From positions 124,001 to 188,000 of the forward strand of contig NZ_NXLV01000002.1 in the NCBI RefSeq assembly GCF_003364205.1: 64,000 bases of DNA. The letters are read 5' to 3'. The stretch comes from Helicobacter brantae (GTDB lineage: Bacteria; Campylobacterota; Campylobacteria; Campylobacterales; Helicobacteraceae). Below, piece by piece: positions 60,778 to 64,000 of this stretch. The notes under the pieces were generated by a model. That model made no database searches, was not told the origin of the DNA, and was given only the letters and a program-made list of their open reading frames with translations. The position numbers and the translations under genes were made by a program. The number at the start of each line of letters is the position of its first letter. Positions within the stretch are counted from its first letter, which is position 1.

Positions 60778-61767
60778 ATGAAAATTACCTACCAAGAAAG
60801 TGGGGTAAATATTGATGAGGGAAATGCGTTTGTAGAGGAAATCAAACCTTATGTGAAAAAGACTTTCAATAGCAATGTGATTGGAGGAATCGGCTCTTTT
60901 GCAGGAGCATACGCACTCCCTCAAGGCTATAAAAACCCCGTGATTTTGGGAGCGACTGATGGCGTGGGGACGAAGCTTAGACTTGCTATTGATTCGGGCA
61001 AACTTGGGGGAGTGGGGATAGATTTGGTAGCAATGTGTGTTAATGATTTGATATGTAATTTTGCTACTCCTATGTTTTTTTTGGATTACTATGCGTGTGG
61101 AAAACTCCAAAAGAGTCACGCCCTTGAAGTCATCAAAGGGATTTCTGAGGGGTGTTTGCAGGCCGAGTGTGCTCTTATTGGTGGAGAAACTGCTGAGATG
61201 CCAAGTATGTATGAGGGAGGGGATTTTGATCTAGCAGGGTTTGCTGTGGGTGTGGCAGAAAGAGAAGTGATAGAGGGGGAGAGCAAGGTGGGTGAGGGGG
61301 ATTATCTCATTGCTTTGCCAAGCAGTGGTTTGCATAGCAATGGCTACTCTCTAGCTAGAAAAGTTTTGTTTGAAGAGCAAAAATTAAGTTTTGATTCTCA
61401 AATAGAGGGGGAAAATCTCATTGATATTCTTCTCAAGCCTACTCAAATCTATGTGAAGACTTTCAAACTCATCTCTAGCGATATTCACGCCCTAGCCCAT
61501 ATCACAGGGGGAGGGATAGTGGAGAATCTCCCTAGAGTCTTGCCCCAAGGTTTGGGGGCTGAAATTGATAAAAATTGCATAAAAACGCCAAAAATATTTC
61601 AAATTATTGCCAAAAATGTCGATAAGAAAGAATGCTTTAGGGTGTTTAATATGGGCGTTGGAATGATCATTGCTTGTCCTAAGGCTAAGATTGATAGTGT
61701 GATTGCCAAAAGTGGTGGTTATCTTATCGGTCAAGTCATAAAAGGAAAGGAAGTAACAATACGATGA
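60778..61767 (+). CDS. purM: phosphoribosylformylglycinamidine cyclo-ligase PurM
   Basis: A 329-residue AIR synthetase of purine biosynthesis. Motifs: ILGATDGVGTKLRLA, DLVAMCVNDLICNFATP, ALIGGETAEMPSMY and AHITGGGIVENLPRVLP. ATG 60778 with AAAGGAGAAAAA is chosen; earlier in-frame codons lie inside the DUF411 gene. The stop overlaps the next gene by four bases. Confidence 0.95.
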   Translation: MKITYQESGVNIDEGNAFVEEIKPYVKKTFNSNVIGGIGSFAGAYALPQGYKNPVILGATDGVGTKLRLAIDSGKLGGVGIDLVAMCVNDLICNFATPMFFLDYYACGKLQKSHALEVIKGISEGCLQAECALIGGETAEMPSMYEGGDFDLAGFAVGVAEREVIEGESKVGEGDYLIALPSSGLHSNGYSLARKVLFEEQKLSFDSQIEGENLIDILLKPTQIYVKTFKLISSDIHALAHITGGGIVENLPRVLPQGLGAEIDKNCIKTPKIFQIIAKNVDKKECFRVFNMGVGMIIACPKAKIDSVIAKSGGYLIGQVIKGKEVTIR

Positions 61768-62198
61768 ATTTAGACTTACACGCAAAATCTCCATTTGAGA
61801 GAATCAGACTTTTTCTCAAACTTTACTCTCTCCCTGTTTTTGTCGCAATCTTTGGGATAGCAACTTATTGTATGGCATATGACAAGGCTTATGAATACAA
61901 ATCTCAACACAAAGCCCCAACTTTGGCTCAAATCTCTAAGCCACAAATTGCTCCACAAATCACTCAAGAAATCCAAGCCCCTCAAGTGGTGGAGGCGATT
62001 GTTGAGCCACGCGATGAAGCGTTGGGTGAGTATTTTGTCGATGCTTCAGCCCTCAATGTTCGCTCTCACGCTTCTACTCAAGCCAAAATCAATGCAAAGC
62101 TTTATCGCTCTGCGTCTGTTGAAGTGATTGCAGTAGAGGGTGAGTGGGCTCAACTTGAAAATGGTTGGGTGCTTCTCAAATACCTCTCAAGAGCTTAA
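61764..62198 (+). CDS. membrane-anchored SH3-domain protein
   Basis: A 144-residue protein with one membrane helix (YSLPVFVAIFGIATYCMAY, about 22-40), a Pro/Gln-rich linker and a bacterial SH3 domain at the end (ASALNVRSHASTQAKINAKLYR, then WAQLENGWVLLKYLS). Such domains often bind peptidoglycan or proteins in the periplasm. Coupled to purM by a four-base overlap and directly adjoining aroE. Confidence 0.8.
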   Translation: MNLDLHAKSPFERIRLFLKLYSLPVFVAIFGIATYCMAYDKAYEYKSQHKAPTLAQISKPQIAPQITQEIQAPQVVEAIVEPRDEALGEYFVDASALNVRSHASTQAKINAKLYRSASVEVIAVEGEWAQLENGWVLLKYLSRA

Positions 62199-63002
62199 AT
62201 GCAATATTTTGGAGTGATAGGCAATCCTATTGCCCACTCCCTCTCTCCCCTCATTCATAATTCTCTTTTTTCTCACTTCTCGCTTCAAGCCCATTACAAA
62301 AAGATTTTGCTTGAAAACTCAAATGATTTTCCCACAACACTTTGCCCTCTCAAAGGAGCAAATATCACGCTTCCCTACAAAGAGAGTGTTATCCCATTTT
62401 GTGATGAGATAAGAGGGATTGCCCAAGAGATAGGAGCAGTCAATACGCTCTATCGTGAAGGGGAGAGGTGGATAGGATACAACACCGATGCAGAGGGGTT
62501 TTACCTCTCTTTGGGGAATCACAAAATAAAAAATGCTCTCATTTTGGGAGCAGGGGGGAGTGCAAAAGCTGTGGTAAAAATCTTGCAAAAGCACAATGTC
62601 GCTGTTTCAATGCTTAATCGCACTATGGAGAAAATCGCTAGTTTTTCAGGTGTGAGGGCTTATGAGAGGGGAGAGAGCTATGAGCTTATTGTCAATACCA
62701 CAAGTGCAGGGCTAAAAGGAGAGTTGCCCCTAGAGGAGCAACACCTTCAAGAGATATTTTCTCGCTCTTCTCTTGCTTTTGATTTGATTTATCCAAGCTC
62801 AAATTCAATCCACACATTGCAAGATTTTTTGAGATTTTTACGCCAAAGAGAGGACACATTGTTTTGCTCTTTTGCAAAAAAATGCAAAATCCCTAGAATT
62901 GATGGGCTTGATATGTTATGCTATCAAGCATTTTTGGCATTTGAGATTTTTTGTGCAAATAAGTATCATTTTGAAGAGATAAAGCAAGTGTTTTATCCAT
63001 AA
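62199..63002 (+). CDS. aroE: shikimate dehydrogenase AroE
   Basis: A 267-residue NADPH enzyme of the shikimate pathway. GNPIAHSLSPLIHN, GANITLPYKE (catalytic Lys), GAVNTL and ILGAGGSAKAVV (nucleotide loop) are all present. The start follows the stop of the SH3 gene with no gap. Normal length. Confidence 0.95.
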   Translation: MQYFGVIGNPIAHSLSPLIHNSLFSHFSLQAHYKKILLENSNDFPTTLCPLKGANITLPYKESVIPFCDEIRGIAQEIGAVNTLYREGERWIGYNTDAEGFYLSLGNHKIKNALILGAGGSAKAVVKILQKHNVAVSMLNRTMEKIASFSGVRAYERGESYELIVNTTSAGLKGELPLEEQHLQEIFSRSSLAFDLIYPSSNSIHTLQDFLRFLRQREDTLFCSFAKKCKIPRIDGLDMLCYQAFLAFEIFCANKYHFEEIKQVFYP

Positions 63003-63011
63003 GGAGGAAAG

Positions 63012-63290
63012 ATGAAAATTGATGATCAATTGCTAAGCAAGTTAGAAAGACTAGGAATGATTGAGATTGAAGAGAGCAAAAAAGAGGAGATAAAAGCCCA
63101 GCTTTCAGAGATTTTGGGATTTGTAGATAATATCGCTACACTTGACACCCAAGCCCTAAGCTCAAAAATAGAGCAAAAAACACCGATGAGGGAAGATATT
63201 CCTCACGATAGTCAGATTCAGCAAGATGTGCTTTCTCACGCTCCAAGAGCAGAAGATGGCTACTTTATCGTGCCAAAAATTATCGAGTAG
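63012..63290 (+). CDS. gatC: Asp/Glu-tRNA amidotransferase subunit C
   Basis: A 92-residue GatC: helical N-terminus (LLSKLERLGMIEIEESKKEEIKAQLSEILGFVDNI) and the C-terminal LRED-like patch (MREDIPHDS) and FIVPKIIE. It stabilises GatAB, which makes Gln-tRNA and Asn-tRNA in this group. AAGGAGGAAAG precedes the ATG. One-base overlap with ung. Confidence 0.92.
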   Translation: MKIDDQLLSKLERLGMIEIEESKKEEIKAQLSEILGFVDNIATLDTQALSSKIEQKTPMREDIPHDSQIQQDVLSHAPRAEDGYFIVPKIIE

Positions 63291-63988
63291 TGGATAAGAG
63301 CAAAATCAAGCTCAGAGATGAGTGGAAAGAGGCGTTAGCTCAAGAGTTTGACAAGCCTTATTTTGCTCATATTAGAGAGTGCTATCTTGAAGCTAAGGCT
63401 AGAGGAGAGGTGATTTATCCCAAAGGAAGCCTAACCTTTGAAGCTCTCAATCGCCTAGCCCCTCAAGATGTGAGAGTAGTGATTTTGGGACAAGATCCCT
63501 ATCATGGAAGTGAGGTGGTTGATGGGGTGCTTATCCCTCAAGCAATGGGGCTTAGCTTCTCTGTCCCCAAACCCCTCAAAGCTCCTCCAAGTCTAAAAAA
63601 TATCTACAAAGAACTCCAAAATACCACTTCTTTTATCCCCCCAAACCACGGCGATTTGAGTGTATGGTGTGATAGGGGAGTGCTACTGCTTAATAGTGTA
63701 TTATCTGTGGAAGCAGGTAAGGCAGGATCACATACGCATTTTGGGTGGGAGCAATTCAGCGATAGTGTGATTTCTTATATTTCCACTCATTTAAGTGGCG
63801 TGGTGTTTATGCTATGGGGAAATTATGCTAAGAAAAAAGCTTCATTGATTGATTCAAGCAAGCATTGCATTATTCAAGCTCCTCATCCTAGCCCACTTGC
63901 TAGAGGATTTGTGGGGAGTGGAGTGTTTTTGAGAGCCAATGAAGCACTTCAGAGATTTGGCTATCCTCCTATTGATTGGCAAAATTAG
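63290..63988 (+). CDS. ung: uracil-DNA glycosylase
   Basis: A 232-residue family 1 enzyme that removes uracil from DNA. Water-activating motif VILGQDPYHG, then LLLNSVLSVEAG and the Leu-loop motif APHPSPLA are present. Start is GTG 63290, overlapping the gatC stop. Complete within the window. Confidence 0.95.
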   Translation: MDKSKIKLRDEWKEALAQEFDKPYFAHIRECYLEAKARGEVIYPKGSLTFEALNRLAPQDVRVVILGQDPYHGSEVVDGVLIPQAMGLSFSVPKPLKAPPSLKNIYKELQNTTSFIPPNHGDLSVWCDRGVLLLNSVLSVEAGKAGSHTHFGWEQFSDSVISYISTHLSGVVFMLWGNYAKKKASLIDSSKHCIIQAPHPSPLARGFVGSGVFLRANEALQRFGYPPIDWQN

Positions 63989-64000
63989 TTTTGTTTAGGG

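Overview
The window looks like a chromosome segment of a Helicobacteraceae member (Campylobacterota), either a Helicobacter species or something close to Wolinella. Pointers are the gene set (CcoI, CcsBA-type cytochrome c synthase, an octaheme MccA-type sulfite reductase, short outer-membrane proteins ending in YKYLF, a GT9 glycosyltransferase pair, a selenocysteine-containing SelD), the AT-rich DNA with strong AAGGAG ribosome sites, and long poly-G tracts of the kind used for phase variation in Campylobacter and Helicobacter. These are inferences from protein patterns, not from a database search.

Layout. 1-0.7 kb: two small genes. 0.7-6.0 kb (minus strand): crcB, the copper ATPase ccoI, a periplasmic thiol isomerase, htpG. 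6.0-13.8 kb (plus): a sulfite-respiration cluster: MccA-like octaheme cytochrome, a large multiheme/cytochrome b membrane protein, a thioredoxin-like lipoprotein and the cytochrome c synthase CcsBA. 13.8-17.9 kb (minus): three tandem outer-membrane paralogues behind a (GA)14 repeat, and rpoD. 18.0-40.4 kb: a large accessory island (below). 40.4-51.4 kb: housekeeping genes uppP, accC, nnr, cmoA, dapE, yedF, selD, two glycosyltransferases, speA. 51.6-58.9 kb: a type I restriction-modification locus with an extra membrane/coiled-coil gene between hsdS and hsdR. 59.1-64 kb: a NYN-domain gene, ybeY, a DUF411 protein with an in-frame UGA read as selenocysteine, purM, an SH3 protein, aroE, gatC, ung.

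The island at 18.0-40.4 kb is the most striking part. It holds a RavA/ViaA (MoxR AAA+ and VWA) pair, several small zinc-ribbon and glycine-rich proteins, a WYL-domain regulator, a membrane-associated GTPase, an orphan ParA, a RelA/SpoT-like nucleotide synthetase, a GrpE-like coiled-coil protein next to a divergent Hsp70, a HerA/VirB4-like ATPase with a long Ser/Thr/Asn/Gln linker, a patatin-like phospholipase, a DUF445 membrane protein and a possible HEPN protein. Nine copies of one palindrome (GCGACA-CAACC-TGTCGC and variants) are scattered through it and, as far as I could see, occur nowhere else in the window. In seven of nine copies the core begins 59-64 nt before a start codon, on whichever strand the gene lies. 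That is what a promoter/operator of a shared regulon should look like; the WYL regulator is the obvious candidate to bind it. Three poly-G tracts (two of G12 in promoter spacers, one of G11 in the RelA-like coding region) suggest that expression is phase-variable. Duplicated promoter blocks and a chimeric gene show that the island has been recombining.

Two selenocysteine genes are easily missed because the UGA splits the reading frame: selD (start 46591, Sec13) and the DUF411 gene (start 60345, Sec28). No tRNA, rRNA, CRISPR array or insertion sequence was recognised.
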